64,000 nucleotides of DNA from DASXAI01 sp963798445. GTDB lineage: Bacteria > Actinomycetota > Acidimicrobiia > Acidimicrobiales > Ilumatobacteraceae. The DNA lies in assembly GCA_963798445.1 (NCBI GenBank), contig CAWCTH010000003.1:868001-932000 (forward strand), read 5' to 3'. A model generated the notes under the pieces. The model was not told the origin of the DNA. It did not search any database and saw only the letters and a list, made by a program, of their open reading frames with translations. The translations under genes were made by a program, and so were the position numbers. Positions 32,035 through 40,815 of the stretch are shown here, in pieces (position 1 is the first letter of the stretch; the number at the start of each line of letters is the position of its first letter).

Positions 32035-32978
32035 TCACAGTGCTGTGCGGCGGCGTGGGTGCCGCCCGCTTCCTCGCCGGGCTGGTGCAGGTCACGCCGC
32101 CCGCCGCCATCACCGCCATCGTGAACACCGGCGACGACACGGTGCTCCACGGCTTGGCCATCTCCCCCGACCTCGACACGGTCACCTACACGCTGGCCGG
32201 GGCCATCGATCCGGAGCGAGGCTGGGGTCTCGGCGGCGAGACCTGGGCGGCCATGGGCGCCCTCGAGCGCTACGGCGCCGTGAAGCCGGCGACGTCGTCG
32301 GCCGCCGGCACCTGGTTCTCCCTCGGCGACCGCGACCTGGCCACGCACCTGTACCGCACCCACCGCCTGGGCGAGGGGGCCTCGCTGTCCACGGTGACGG
32401 CCGAGATCACCCGGGCGTGGGACCTGGGCGTGCGCCTCCTGCCGATGAGCGACGACACCGTGCGCACCATGGTCGACGTCGCCGGCGAGGGTGAGATCGG
32501 CTTCCAGGAGTACTTCGTGGGCCGCCAGCACGCCGTGGCCATCTCCGGGGTGCGGTTCGCCGGCATCGACGCCGCCCGGCCCGCTCCGGGTGTGCTCCAG
32601 GCACTCGAGACCGCCGAGGTGATCGTGGTGGCGCCGTCGAACCCCGTCGTGTCGATCGGGCCGCTGCTCGCCGTCGCCGGCGTGCGCGAGCGGCTGGTGG
32701 CCCGGCGGGCCGAGGTGGTGGCGGTGTCGCCCATCATCGGTGGGCGCGCCTTGAAAGGACCCGCCGACCGCATGCTCGGTGAGCTCGGGGTACCCGTCAG
32801 CGCCGCCGGCGTGGCGAGGTGGTACCGCGACGTCGCCGGCACGCTCGTCATCGACACGGAGGACCAGGACTTGGCCGACCAGGTGGAGGAGCAGGGGCTG
32901 CGCTGCCTTGTGACCGACACGATCATGAGCACACCGGCGGTCGCGGCCGCGCTGGCCCGCACGGTGATCGGGCGATGA
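32031..32978 (+). CDS. cofD: 2-phospho-L-lactate transferase (FbiA/CofD)
   Basis: Transfers a phospholactate-type moiety to FO, making F420-0 (or the dehydro form in actinobacteria), the deazaflavin cofactor used by many actinobacterial oxidoreductases. CofD marks: LCGGVGAARFLAGL near residue 5, NTGDD near 32, the GWGLGGETW segment, SDD(T) near 143, and PSNPVVSIGPLL. 315 aa, typical length. Starts with GTG overlapping the previous stop (GTGA), and its own stop overlaps the cofE start (ATGA), so the three genes are coupled. Confidence 0.95.
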   Translation: MITVLCGGVGAARFLAGLVQVTPPAAITAIVNTGDDTVLHGLAISPDLDTVTYTLAGAIDPERGWGLGGETWAAMGALERYGAVKPATSSAAGTWFSLGDRDLATHLYRTHRLGEGASLSTVTAEITRAWDLGVRLLPMSDDTVRTMVDVAGEGEIGFQEYFVGRQHAVAISGVRFAGIDAARPAPGVLQALETAEVIVVAPSNPVVSIGPLLAVAGVRERLVARRAEVVAVSPIIGGRALKGPADRMLGELGVPVSAAGVARWYRDVAGTLVIDTEDQDLADQVEEQGLRCLVTDTIMSTPAVAAALARTVIGR

Positions 32979-33688
32979 GCCGGCTGGAGATCTGGGGCGT
33001 CGAGGGCATCGGTGAGATCCGCCCGGGCGACCGCCTCGCCGACACCATCGCCGAGGCCTGTGCCGCACCGCCCAACGGCCCGCTGGCCGACGGCGACGTG
33101 CTCGTGGTCACCCAGAAGATCGTGTCCAAGGCCGAGGGGCGCCTGGTGCCGGTCGACGCCGACGATCCCCTGTCGCACAAGTCCGTCGTGGAGGGCGAGG
33201 CCGTGCGCATCCTGCGCCGGCGCGGCGACCTCGTCATCACCGAGACCAGCCACGGCTTCGTGTGCGCCAACTCCGGCGTCGACCTCTCCAACGTGCAGCG
33301 GGGCGAGGCGGCCCTGCTGCCGGTCGACTCGGACCGGTCCGCCCGCCTGATCCGCGACGGCCTGCGAGGGCGCTACGGCGTGAGCGTGGGCATCATCGTG
33401 TCCGACACCTTCGGGCGGGCCTGGCGCAAGGGCCTCACCGACGTCGCCATCGGTGTGGCCGGCATCGCCGGCGTGGTCGACCTGCGCGGCGAGCCCGACG
33501 CCTTGGGTCGGGTCATGCAGGTCACCGAGGTGGCCGTCGCCGACGAGCTGGCGTCGGCGGCCGAACTGGTCATGGGCAAGTCGAGCGGCATCCCCGTGGC
33601 CGTCGTGCGCGGCGTCGAGGCGGAGTGGTTGCGCGACGCCGGCATCGGCGAGCTCATCCGCCCACCCCAGGAAGACCTCTTCAGGTAG
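32975..33688 (+). CDS. cofE: Coenzyme F420-0:L-glutamate ligase (CofE, FbiB N-domain)
   Basis: Adds glutamates to F420-0 to give polyglutamylated F420. Motifs: VVTQKIVSKAEG near residue 44, ETSHGFVCANSGVDLSN near 89, the metal site region SDTFGRAWRKGLTDVAIG, and a C-terminal RGVEAEW. 237 aa, i.e. only the ligase domain. Mycobacterial FbiB carries an extra C-terminal nitroreductase-like domain (dehydro-F420 reductase) that is absent here, so that activity would have to be encoded elsewhere. The end overlaps the convergent SDR gene by 8 bases. Confidence 0.94.
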   Translation: MSRLEIWGVEGIGEIRPGDRLADTIAEACAAPPNGPLADGDVLVVTQKIVSKAEGRLVPVDADDPLSHKSVVEGEAVRILRRRGDLVITETSHGFVCANSGVDLSNVQRGEAALLPVDSDRSARLIRDGLRGRYGVSVGIIVSDTFGRAWRKGLTDVAIGVAGIAGVVDLRGEPDALGRVMQVTEVAVADELASAAELVMGKSSGIPVAVVRGVEAEWLRDAGIGELIRPPQEDLFR

Positions 33689-34574
33689 CGGCGCGCTGCG
33701 TGGCGGCGATGCCGTCGGCCAGCGCGGTCCACGACTCCCAGCCGAGGTGGATGCGCGCCCGCACCGGGGACACGGCGAACCGGCCGACCTCGGCACTGCG
33801 CCACGGGGCCCGCTTGGCCTCGGCCCCGCCGGCCACGAGGCGCTGCAGCTCCCGGATCGTGGTCTGGGTACCGGTGCCGACGTTCACGATGAGCCCGGTG
33901 CCACGCGACGCCGCTCGCACGAAGGCATCGACGGCGTCGTCGACGTAGAGGAAGTCGCGGGTCTGGCGCCCGTCGCCGTGGACGGTGCAGGCCTGCCCGG
34001 TGGCCTCGGCATCCACGAACGCCGCCACCACCCCACCGGTCGCCCGCTGGCGCGGGCCGTAGACGTTCGTGCAGGCCAAGCCGGTGAACTCGAGGGCGTG
34101 CTCGGCCCGGTAGATCGTGAAGAGCTCGGCGACGGCGCGCTGGGCCACGCCCGAGGCCGAGTTGGGTTCCCAGGGCCGGCCCTCCTTCACCGGTAGCTCG
34201 GTCGCCGGCACGGCGCCGTACAGCGCCAGCGCGTCGAAGGCCACGACGACCTTGGTGACCTGGGCGGCCCGTGACGCGTCCAGCACGTTCAGGCCGCCGA
34301 CGAAGGCCGCCGCCGGTGTCGCCTGCACGAGATGGAACACGACCTCGGGGCGGCGCCGGGCCAGCAGCTCGGTCAGCTCGGGCGCCCGGACGTCGAGGTG
34401 GTGGAACTTCAGCTCACCGGCGGTCCGGGTGGCGCCCGCTCTCGCTTCGGCCAGGTTGCCCAGCGAGCCGGTCGAGAGGTCGTCGATCACCTCGACGGCG
34501 TGACCTTCGGCCAGCAGCCGGTCCACCAGATGGGAACCGATGAAGCCGGCGCCGCCGGTCACCAACGCCCTCAC
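33681..34574 (-). CDS. NAD-dependent epimerase/dehydratase-like SDR lacking catalytic residues
   Basis: Extended SDR fold of 297 aa from a GTG at 34574 that overlaps the preceding stop. The NAD loop VTGGAGFIGSHLVDRL is intact, as are the later motifs NVYGPRQ and DFLYVDDAVDAFV, so it aligns with UDP-glucose 4-epimerases. The catalytic Ser region reads FDALALYG instead of SSSAxYG, and the YxxxK motif reads SGVAQ (Ser for Tyr, Gln for Lys). All three catalytic positions therefore appear to be lost, although the frame is intact. It may bind nucleotide sugar without turnover, act as a partner subunit, or use different chemistry. Last gene of the GT operon. Confidence 0.85.
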   Translation of the reverse strand: MRALVTGGAGFIGSHLVDRLLAEGHAVEVIDDLSTGSLGNLAEARAGATRTAGELKFHHLDVRAPELTELLARRRPEVVFHLVQATPAAAFVGGLNVLDASRAAQVTKVVVAFDALALYGAVPATELPVKEGRPWEPNSASGVAQRAVAELFTIYRAEHALEFTGLACTNVYGPRQRATGGVVAAFVDAEATGQACTVHGDGRQTRDFLYVDDAVDAFVRAASRGTGLIVNVGTGTQTTIRELQRLVAGGAEAKRAPWRSAEVGRFAVSPVRARIHLGWESWTALADGIAATQRAAT

Positions 34575-35578
34575 CGGGGCTCCGGCACCCGCACCCCATG
34601 GAGCACCGTCCCCGCCGTCACCCGCTCGCCGTCGCCGATCACCACGTCGCTCAGCCTGGCACCGGCCTCCACCACCACGCCACGGCCGACGATGGAACCG
34701 ATCACCACGGCACCGGCGGCCACGCTGACGCCGGGCAACAGGACCGAGGCGGTGATGCTGGCGCCGTCGGCCACCCGGCAACCGGCGCCGACCACGCTGC
34801 GCTGCACCTCGGCGCCCGGGTCCACGACGGCACCGCGGCCGATCGGGTCGATCGGCCGCGCCAGCCGGGCCCCGTCGAGCAGGTCGAGGTTGGCCTGCAG
34901 GTACTGATCCGGGCGGCCGGTGTCGAGCCAGTAGTCCTCGGTGGCATAGGCGAACAGCGTGCCGTCGGCCGCCATCGCCGGGAACGTCTCCCGCTCGATC
35001 GAGACCCGCCGCCCGCTCGGGATCCGCGCCAGCACCGACGGTTCCAGGACGTAGGTGCCGGCGTTGATGAGGTTCGTCGGCGCCTCGTCGCGCGGTGGCT
35101 TCTCGATGAACGCCGTCACCCGGCCGTGGCCGTCGGTGGGCACCACGCCGAAGGCCGACGGGTCCTGGACGCTGATGAGGTGCAGGGTGCCCTCGGCCCC
35201 GCGGTCACGGTGGAAGGCCACGAGGGCGCCGATGTCGAGGTCGGTGAGGACGTCGCCGTTGAGGGCGACGATGGTCTCGTCCGTGTAGCCGGCCGTCACC
35301 GCCGCGAAGCGGATGGCACCGGCCGTGTCGAGCGGCTCGTCCTCCACCGCGTACCTCAGGTGCACCCCGGCGCAGGTGTCGTCGGGATAGGCGGCGCGGA
35401 AGCCGTCGGGCAGGAAACCGAGCGACAGCACCGCCTCCGTCACGCCACCGCGAGCCACGTTGGCGAGGACGTGCTCCAGGATGGCGTGGTGCCCGACCGG
35501 TAGCAGCGGCTTGGGTGTCGTGTAGGTCAGGGGTCGCAGGCGGGTGCCGAAGCCGCCGACCAGGACGACCGCTCTCAT
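34571..35578 (-). CDS. NDP-sugar pyrophosphorylase (mannose-1-P guanylyltransferase-like)
   Basis: Nucleotidyltransferase making an NDP-sugar from NTP and sugar-1-phosphate. The N-terminus VLVGGFGTRLRPLTYTTPKPLLPV holds the pyrophosphate-binding GxGTRLRPLTxxxPKP motif, followed by NGDVLTDLD (metal Asp) and FIEKP. The C-terminal 80-90 residues are left-handed beta-helix hexapeptide repeats (e.g. GAVVDPGAEVQRSVVGAGC). Closest in type to actinobacterial GDP-mannose pyrophosphorylases (ManC/ManB of the Rv3264c type), which would feed gmd. The sugar specificity is inferred. Overlaps neighbours on both sides by 4 bases. Confidence 0.88.
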   Translation of the reverse strand: MRAVVLVGGFGTRLRPLTYTTPKPLLPVGHHAILEHVLANVARGGVTEAVLSLGFLPDGFRAAYPDDTCAGVHLRYAVEDEPLDTAGAIRFAAVTAGYTDETIVALNGDVLTDLDIGALVAFHRDRGAEGTLHLISVQDPSAFGVVPTDGHGRVTAFIEKPPRDEAPTNLINAGTYVLEPSVLARIPSGRRVSIERETFPAMAADGTLFAYATEDYWLDTGRPDQYLQANLDLLDGARLARPIDPIGRGAVVDPGAEVQRSVVGAGCRVADGASITASVLLPGVSVAAGAVVIGSIVGRGVVVEAGARLSDVVIGDGERVTAGTVLHGVRVPEPR

Positions 35579-36348
35579 CCCGTGGTGGTCGGCGTCGGCT
35601 CGGTCACGGCGGCCGTCGTGGTGGCCTCAGGAACGGTGGTGGCCCCCGGCACGGTGGTGGCCACCGAGCTGCTGCTATCGGCCGCGCCCAGCGCCGCCAG
35701 GTTGGCCGCTGTCGGCGGCTTGAGGGTGGCGAGGTCGACATCGTTCGGCACGAAGGCGATGGTGATGCCCATGCCGTCCTGGTCGAAGTGGATGTTGTCG
35801 AAGTCGGTCACGAAGATCTTGGGGCTGTCGGTGGAGGTCTGCACGTTCTCCCAGACGCCGACCTTCAGCGTGCCCGTCTTGCCGTCGGGGCACTTCGTGT
35901 CGCCCGACTTGTAGGTGCCGCCGTCGTTGGGCAGCACCAGCTCGTCGTTGTTGAGCTTCACGCTCTCCCAGTCGAGGTACTTGCCCAGCGTGGCGTTCTT
36001 CCCCGACGTGGCGGAGCTGAACGGATGGATGTGGATCACGCCGTCGCCGTGGCTGTGGATGCCCAGCGGGTCAGCGGCGTTGGGATCGGCGCCGTGGGTG
36101 AACGCGGGGATGAACTTGTCGCAGATGTAGACGCCGTAGGCGGCGTGCCAGTGATCCTGGTTGGCGATCGGTGCGGTCGTGGCGCTCACCTGGTTCTCGT
36201 TGCGGGCGTAGAAGATCAGCACGAAGCCGACGACGATGACAAGCACCAGCGCGAGCGGGAACACCAGGCCGCGCTGGCCGCGAACCTTGCGGCGGCCTCC
36301 GGCCCGGGCCGCCCGCGCGACCTTCTTGTTCGATGATGCCTTTCCCAC
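35575..36348 (-). CDS. Membrane-anchored His-rich extracytoplasmic protein of unknown function
   Basis: 257 aa. A basic cytoplasmic N-terminus (KKVARAARAGGRRK), one membrane helix (residues 29-47, VFPLALVLVIVVGFVLIFY) and an extracytoplasmic domain. That domain has clustered histidines (NQDHWHAAYG near 64, then FTHG and GIHSHGDGVIHIHPF near 97), two Cys (ICDKF, TKCPDG) and a Thr/Ala-rich tail. The His clusters suggest metal binding. I recognise no named family. A TAGCGT box lies 9 bases before the GTG. It sits between a glycosyltransferase and the NDP-sugar pyrophosphorylase, to which its stop is overlapped (ATGA), but a glycan role is not demonstrated. Confidence 0.75.
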   Translation of the reverse strand: MGKASSNKKVARAARAGGRRKVRGQRGLVFPLALVLVIVVGFVLIFYARNENQVSATTAPIANQDHWHAAYGVYICDKFIPAFTHGADPNAADPLGIHSHGDGVIHIHPFSSATSGKNATLGKYLDWESVKLNNDELVLPNDGGTYKSGDTKCPDGKTGTLKVGVWENVQTSTDSPKIFVTDFDNIHFDQDGMGITIAFVPNDVDLATLKPPTAANLAALGAADSSSSVATTVPGATTVPEATTTAAVTEPTPTTTG

Positions 36349-36360
36349 GGAGGAGTGACG

Positions 36361-37611
36361 CTACCTGGTGGATCGGCGCACACGCGTGCGCGCGCAGCTC
36401 CGTGAACAGGGCCTCGTACGCGCCCGCCACGGCGGCCGGCGAGGCCCATTGCTCCACGAAGGCCCGACCGGCGGCGCCCATGGTGGCGCGGCGCTCCGGG
36501 TCGTCGACGAGGGTGGCCACGGCGTCCAGGAAGGCGGCCGGATCCTCGGGCGCGACGGCGACACCGCTGCCGCGCCTCCTCCACGACGCGCGCCACCTCG
36601 GTGCCCAGGTCGACGCTGGCCACCAGCGGGCGGGCGGCGGCCAGGATGGAGTAGGTCTTCGACGGCACGCTGGAGCGGGCCAGGCCCCGCTTCAACGGCA
36701 CCACGTGCACGTCACCGGTGGCCAGCACCTCGGAGAGCCGCTCCTTGGGCTGGTAGTCGGCGAAGCGGACGTTGGTCATGGCCGCCGCCTGGCGCTCCAG
36801 GTCGGCGCGGGCCGAACCCCCGCCGTTCACCACGAACACCACGTCCTCGCGGTGCGTCAGCTTCTCGGCCGCGCTCAGCACCAGCTCGAGCGACTGCGAC
36901 AGGCCCACGTTGCCGGCGTACATCACCACGGTCTCGTCGCCGATGCCCAGCTGGCGGCGGTACGACGTCATGCGGTCGAGGGGCCGGATGGCGTCCGTGT
37001 CCACGAAGTTCGGGATGACCCGCACCTTGGCCCGCTCGGGCGCCGGCAGCTTGGCGGCGACGTTGGCGCGCAGGTCCTCGGACAGCACCGTGACGGCGTC
37101 GGCGGCCCGGTAGCTCACCCGTTCCAGCCGCCTCGCCGCCTCGATGACGCGCCCGTTGGTGATGGCGCCCAACTCGATGGCCACGTCGGGAAAGACGTCC
37201 TGGATGTTGAACACCAGCGGGGCCCGACGCAGCGTGGCCACCACCCGCCCGGTCAGCCCGAGGGTGAGCGGCGGCGACATGGCCAGCACGCCGTCGACCC
37301 GCCCGCCGCGCAGCGCCGACAGGCCGGCCAGCGCGCTCGAAGCCGCCGAAGGCCACCGCCCGGCGCGAGATGGAGCGCTTGTCGGTCGGGAAGGGGTGGA
37401 CACGCGTGATCGAGCCCCACGGCGTGGCCTCGGTGCGCACCGGGCGACCCCCCCAGCCCGGTTCCACCCGGTGGTGCTCGTACCACGGCAGCGCCGTCAC
37501 GACATCGAGTCGGTGGCCGCGCGCCGCCAGCTCCTCGACGATGCGCGTGATCACCACGCCCGTCGGCGCGATGTCGGGAGCGAAGTGGGGGCAGATGACG
37601 ACGAGTCTCAT
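36361..37611 (-). CDS. Glycosyltransferase family 4, WbuB-like (three +1 frameshifts)
   Basis: The sequence is spread over three frames. The N-terminal MRLVVICPHFAPDIAPTGVV to about residue 90 is in the first. SALAGLSALRGGRVDGVLA through VPLKRGLARSSVPSKTYSIL is in the second. GSGVAVAPEDPAAFLDAVAT to the C-terminus is in the third. Breaks lie near 37345 and 36578. A third near 36385 is needed to reach the TAG at 36361 rather than run on into the next gene. All are single extra bases, and the restored protein of about 415 aa has the WbuB-type pattern (FNIQDVFPDVAIELG, MYAGNVGLSQSLE). Either badly sequenced or a genuine pseudogene. The good conservation between breaks favours the former. Confidence 0.82.
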
Positions 37612-37617
37612 GTGGGT

Positions 37618-38766
37618 TCAGGTAGCCGGTGTTCCGGTGGCGAGACGGTAGGCGCCGAGCAGGGACCGCGCCGACACGGCGGCCGTGAACCGGGCCGCCC
37701 GCTGCCGGCCGAGGGTGGTGAGGCGCCGGCGCTCGTCGGCATCGTCCAGTACGCGCGCCAGCGCGACCTGCCAGTCCTCGACCGACGTCGGCTCGACCAG
37801 CACGGCGGCGTCGCCCACCACCTCCGGCAAGGCGGTGGCGGCCGCCGCCAGCACGGGGCATCCCATCGCCATCGCCTCCAGCACCGGCGCGCCGAACCCC
37901 TCGTAGAGGCTGGGGAAGGCCATCAGCGTGGCGATTCGGTAGAGACCGTCCCGATCTCCATCGGGGACTCGGCCGGGCCGCACGACGCACCCCTCCAGCC
38001 CCAGCGCCTCGATGTCGGCACTGACCTCGCGGGCGGCCAGCCCGGCGCCACCCAAGAGCACCAGCCGGACATCGTCGTAGCCCGGGCCGAGGCCGGCGAA
38101 GGCTCGCAGGAGCGTGGCGTGGTTCTTGTGGGGATGGGTGATGGCCGGGTACACGACGATGCGCCCGGGGAGGCGGTACCGGCTCCGGAGCTCGCCCTCG
38201 TCGGGACCGGCGGCCTGACCGAACTGCGGGTCGAGGCCATGGGGCACCACCACGATGCGCTCGGCGGGGTACCCGAAGGCATCGACGACCGTCGCCTTCA
38301 CGAACTCGCTCGGCACGGTGACGGCGGCGGCGCGCTGCACCGACGACGGCACCGCCGACGCCAGCCACATCAGCTTCAGCTGGCCGAAGAACTCGGGGTA
38401 GACGAGGTACTGCAGGTCGTGGAGCGTGAGCACGCCAGGCGCCGGCTGGGCGCGGGGCATGGTGCCGCCGGCGTGGTGGAGCAGGTGCAGGTGCCGTTCG
38501 CGGGCCCGCGCCACCAGCCAGGTGTGCTCGAACCCGACCCGCACGCTGCGGCGGCGTCCGTCGGTCGGCGCCGTCGCCACGGGGAAGCGGGCGGCCAGCT
38601 CCGGGTGGGCATCGGCGTAGTGGCGCAGCACGAACAGCGTGACCTCCAGACCGGGCTCGATGTCATCGAGGAGGTCGGCCAGCCCGCTCAGCTGGCGGGC
38701 CAGGTACTCCTCCGATCCCCCCACCGCGCCGGGTACGCACCACAGGAGGTTCACGCCGACGCGCAT
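37618..38766 (-). CDS. Glycosyltransferase family 4
   Basis: GT-B enzyme of 382 aa from the ATG at 38766. N-terminal acceptor half with VNLLWCVPGAVGGSEEYLARQL and LTLHDLQYLVYPEFF. The donor half has VYPAITHPHKNHATLLRAF and the EX7E region PSLYEGFGAPVLEAMAMGCPVLA. Similar in type to mannosyl- or rhamnosyltransferases of surface polysaccharide loci. The longer frame upstream of 38766 overlaps the neighbouring gene and is not used. It starts 3 bases beyond the end of the next glycosyltransferase, so they form one operon. Confidence 0.9.
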   Translation of the reverse strand: MRVGVNLLWCVPGAVGGSEEYLARQLSGLADLLDDIEPGLEVTLFVLRHYADAHPELAARFPVATAPTDGRRRSVRVGFEHTWLVARARERHLHLLHHAGGTMPRAQPAPGVLTLHDLQYLVYPEFFGQLKLMWLASAVPSSVQRAAAVTVPSEFVKATVVDAFGYPAERIVVVPHGLDPQFGQAAGPDEGELRSRYRLPGRIVVYPAITHPHKNHATLLRAFAGLGPGYDDVRLVLLGGAGLAAREVSADIEALGLEGCVVRPGRVPDGDRDGLYRIATLMAFPSLYEGFGAPVLEAMAMGCPVLAAAATALPEVVGDAAVLVEPTSVEDWQVALARVLDDADERRRLTTLGRQRAARFTAAVSARSLLGAYRLATGTPAT

Positions 38767-38768
38767 CG

Positions 38769-39812
38769 TCAGCGCGCCAGCTCGCGGTAGGCCGCCAGCG
38801 TGGCCTCGGCCGTGCGCTCCCACGTGAGCTCGGCCGCCCGCACCAGGCCCGCCGCGATCAGCGGGGCGGGGTCGGCCAGGGCCCGCTCGATGCCGGCGAC
38901 GATGGCATCGACGTCGGTCGGCTCCACCAGCACCGCGGCGCCGGCGGCGACCTCCTCGGTGGAGGTGCCGAGCGACGTGACCACCGGCGTGCCGTGGGCC
39001 ATGGCCTCGGCCACGGGCAGCCCGAATCCTTCACGCAGGCTCGGGTAGACGAAGGCGTCGGCGCCGGCGTACAGCGCGTCGCGTTCGGCGTCGGTGACGA
39101 AGCCCAGCAGCCGGACACGCTTGCTCGCGGCCGGGGCGGCGTCGCCCCAACCGTCGATGCCGGCGACGGCCAGGACATGGCCGGTGGGCAACCGGCCAAC
39201 GGCCTCCACGAGACGGGCCAGGTTCTTACGCGGCTCCATCGTGCCGACGAAGAGCAGGTACGGCCGGTCGAGGCCGAAGCGCTCGAGCTGGGCCGGATCG
39301 GCCGGGCCCACAGCGACGCCGAGGGGCACGTGACGCAGGCGGTCGAGACCGATGCCGGCGGCCTCGACGTCGGCCAAGGTGGCCAGCGACGACGCCAGCA
39401 CCAGATCGGCCCGCCGGCGCACGAGGTCCAGGCCCCGGCGGAACACCCGGCGGCCGCGCGCCGTGAAGTGATCGGGCTCGTGCAGGAAGGCCAGGTCGTG
39501 CACCGTGACCACCAGCGGCGCGGTGTGGGGTGGGACCACGATGGTGGTGGCGTGGATCACGTCGACGCGGCCGGTCACGAGCTGCACCGGCGGGGTGCGC
39601 AGCCGCAGCCAGGCGTCGTACAGCACCGCCCGGGGTAGCGGCAGCGCCCGCACCGGTATCGGGGGCGTCCAGGGCGGGCCCGGGGGGTGGCGGTGAGCGG
39701 CGCTCACCCCGACCAGGTGGGGGGCGAGCCGCTCGGCCACCTCCAGCGCCGCCACCGCGGTGCCGCCGGGCACGCGGTGCCACGACTGCTCCAAGGTGTA
39801 GGCGACGCGCAC
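38769..39812 (-). CDS. Glycosyltransferase family 4
   Basis: GT-B enzyme of about 347 aa from a GTG at 39812 (VRVAYTLEQSWHRVPGGTAV). N-half: VTVHDLAFLHEPDHF. Donor half: LLFVGTMEPRKNLARLVEAV and YPSLREGFGLPVAEAMAHGTPVV (EX7E). First gene of the minus-strand run of three glycosyltransferases, the His-rich protein, pyrophosphorylase and SDR. It is divergent from fcl with about 43 bases between the start codons. The upstream in-frame extension to 39932 is antisense to fcl and was dropped. Confidence 0.9.
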   Translation of the reverse strand: MRVAYTLEQSWHRVPGGTAVAALEVAERLAPHLVGVSAAHRHPPGPPWTPPIPVRALPLPRAVLYDAWLRLRTPPVQLVTGRVDVIHATTIVVPPHTAPLVVTVHDLAFLHEPDHFTARGRRVFRRGLDLVRRRADLVLASSLATLADVEAAGIGLDRLRHVPLGVAVGPADPAQLERFGLDRPYLLFVGTMEPRKNLARLVEAVGRLPTGHVLAVAGIDGWGDAAPAASKRVRLLGFVTDAERDALYAGADAFVYPSLREGFGLPVAEAMAHGTPVVTSLGTSTEEVAAGAAVLVEPTDVDAIVAGIERALADPAPLIAAGLVRAAELTWERTAEATLAAYRELAR

Positions 39813-39842
39813 GGCGCCCCATGGTGGCAGGTGACGGCCTCC

Positions 39843-39848
39843 TACGAT
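39843..39848 (+). promoter_or_regulatory. Predicted -10 box (TACGAT) for leaderless fcl
   Basis: TACGAT is followed by 7 bases and ATG at 39856. The upstream in-frame ATG at 39847 lies partly inside this box, so 39856 is the more likely start. Confidence 0.5.
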
Positions 39849-39855
39849 GGTCTCC

Positions 39856-40815
39856 ATGAACGCCCCCTGGTCCGGTACCCGCGCGCTGGTCACCGGCGGC
39901 TCCGGGTTCCTCGGACGCGTCGTGGTGGACAAGCTCAGGCGCCGGGGCGCCGACGTCGTGGCTCCGCGCAGCGACGCCTACGACCTCACCGACGCCGATG
40001 CCGCCGAGGCCCTGTTCGCCGACGTGCGGCCCTCGGTCGTGATCCACCTGGCCGCTCGGGTGGGCGGCATCGGCTACAACCAGGTCGCCCCCGCCGACCT
40101 GTACCTGTCCAACCTGCTCATGGGGACCCACGTGATCGAGGCCGCCCGCCGCCACGACACCGCCAAGACGGTGCTGGTCGGCACGGTGTGCTCGTATCCC
40201 AAGCTCACGCCGGTGCCGTTTCGGGAGGAGACGCTCTGGGACGGCTACCCGGAGGAGACCAACGCGCCCTACGGCATCGCCAAGAAGGCGATGCTGGTGC
40301 ACGCGCAGGTCAACCGGGCGCAGTACGGCCAGCGCTCCGCCTTCCTCATCCCCACCAACCTCTACGGGCCGGGCGACAAGTTCCACCCGTCGGTCTCCCA
40401 CGTCATCCCTGCCCTGATCAAGAAGTGTGTGGAGGCGGTCGAGCAGGGTGAGGAGAAGGTGGAGGTGTGGGGCACCGGGCGGGCCACGCGGGAGTACCTC
40501 TACGTGGAGGACGCCGCCGAGGGCATCGTGCTGGCGGCCGAGACCCTGGACGATCCCGAGCCGGTGAACCTCGGCACCGACCACGAGGTCTCCATCCGCG
40601 AGACGGTGGAGCACATCGCCCGCATCACCGGCTTCGAGGGTCAGCTGCGCTGGGACCCCACGAAGCCCGACGGCCAGCCCCGCCGGCGAGTGGACGCGTC
40701 GCGGGCCGAGGCGCTGCTCGGCTGGCACGCCACCATGCCCTTCGACGAGGGTCTGGCCGTCACCATCGCCTGGTTCCTCGCCAACCGGGCCGAGGCCCTC
40801 AGCGCAACAAGCTGA
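39856..40815 (+). CDS. fcl: GDP-L-fucose synthase-like epimerase/reductase
   Basis: Extended SDR of 319 aa. NADP loop VTGGSGFLGRVVVDKL, then HLAARVGGIGYN, which is diagnostic of the GDP-fucose synthase branch (AAKVGGI). Next come VGTVCSYPKLTPVPFREE, the catalytic YGIAK, and NLYGPGDKFHP. It would epimerise and reduce GDP-4-keto-6-deoxymannose from Gmd to GDP-L-fucose. ATG 39856 is chosen because of the -10 box; 39847 is the alternative. It overlaps the convergent rfbD by 17 bases. Confidence 0.92.
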   Translation: MNAPWSGTRALVTGGSGFLGRVVVDKLRRRGADVVAPRSDAYDLTDADAAEALFADVRPSVVIHLAARVGGIGYNQVAPADLYLSNLLMGTHVIEAARRHDTAKTVLVGTVCSYPKLTPVPFREETLWDGYPEETNAPYGIAKKAMLVHAQVNRAQYGQRSAFLIPTNLYGPGDKFHPSVSHVIPALIKKCVEAVEQGEEKVEVWGTGRATREYLYVEDAAEGIVLAAETLDDPEPVNLGTDHEVSIRETVEHIARITGFEGQLRWDPTKPDGQPRRRVDASRAEALLGWHATMPFDEGLAVTIAWFLANRAEALSATS

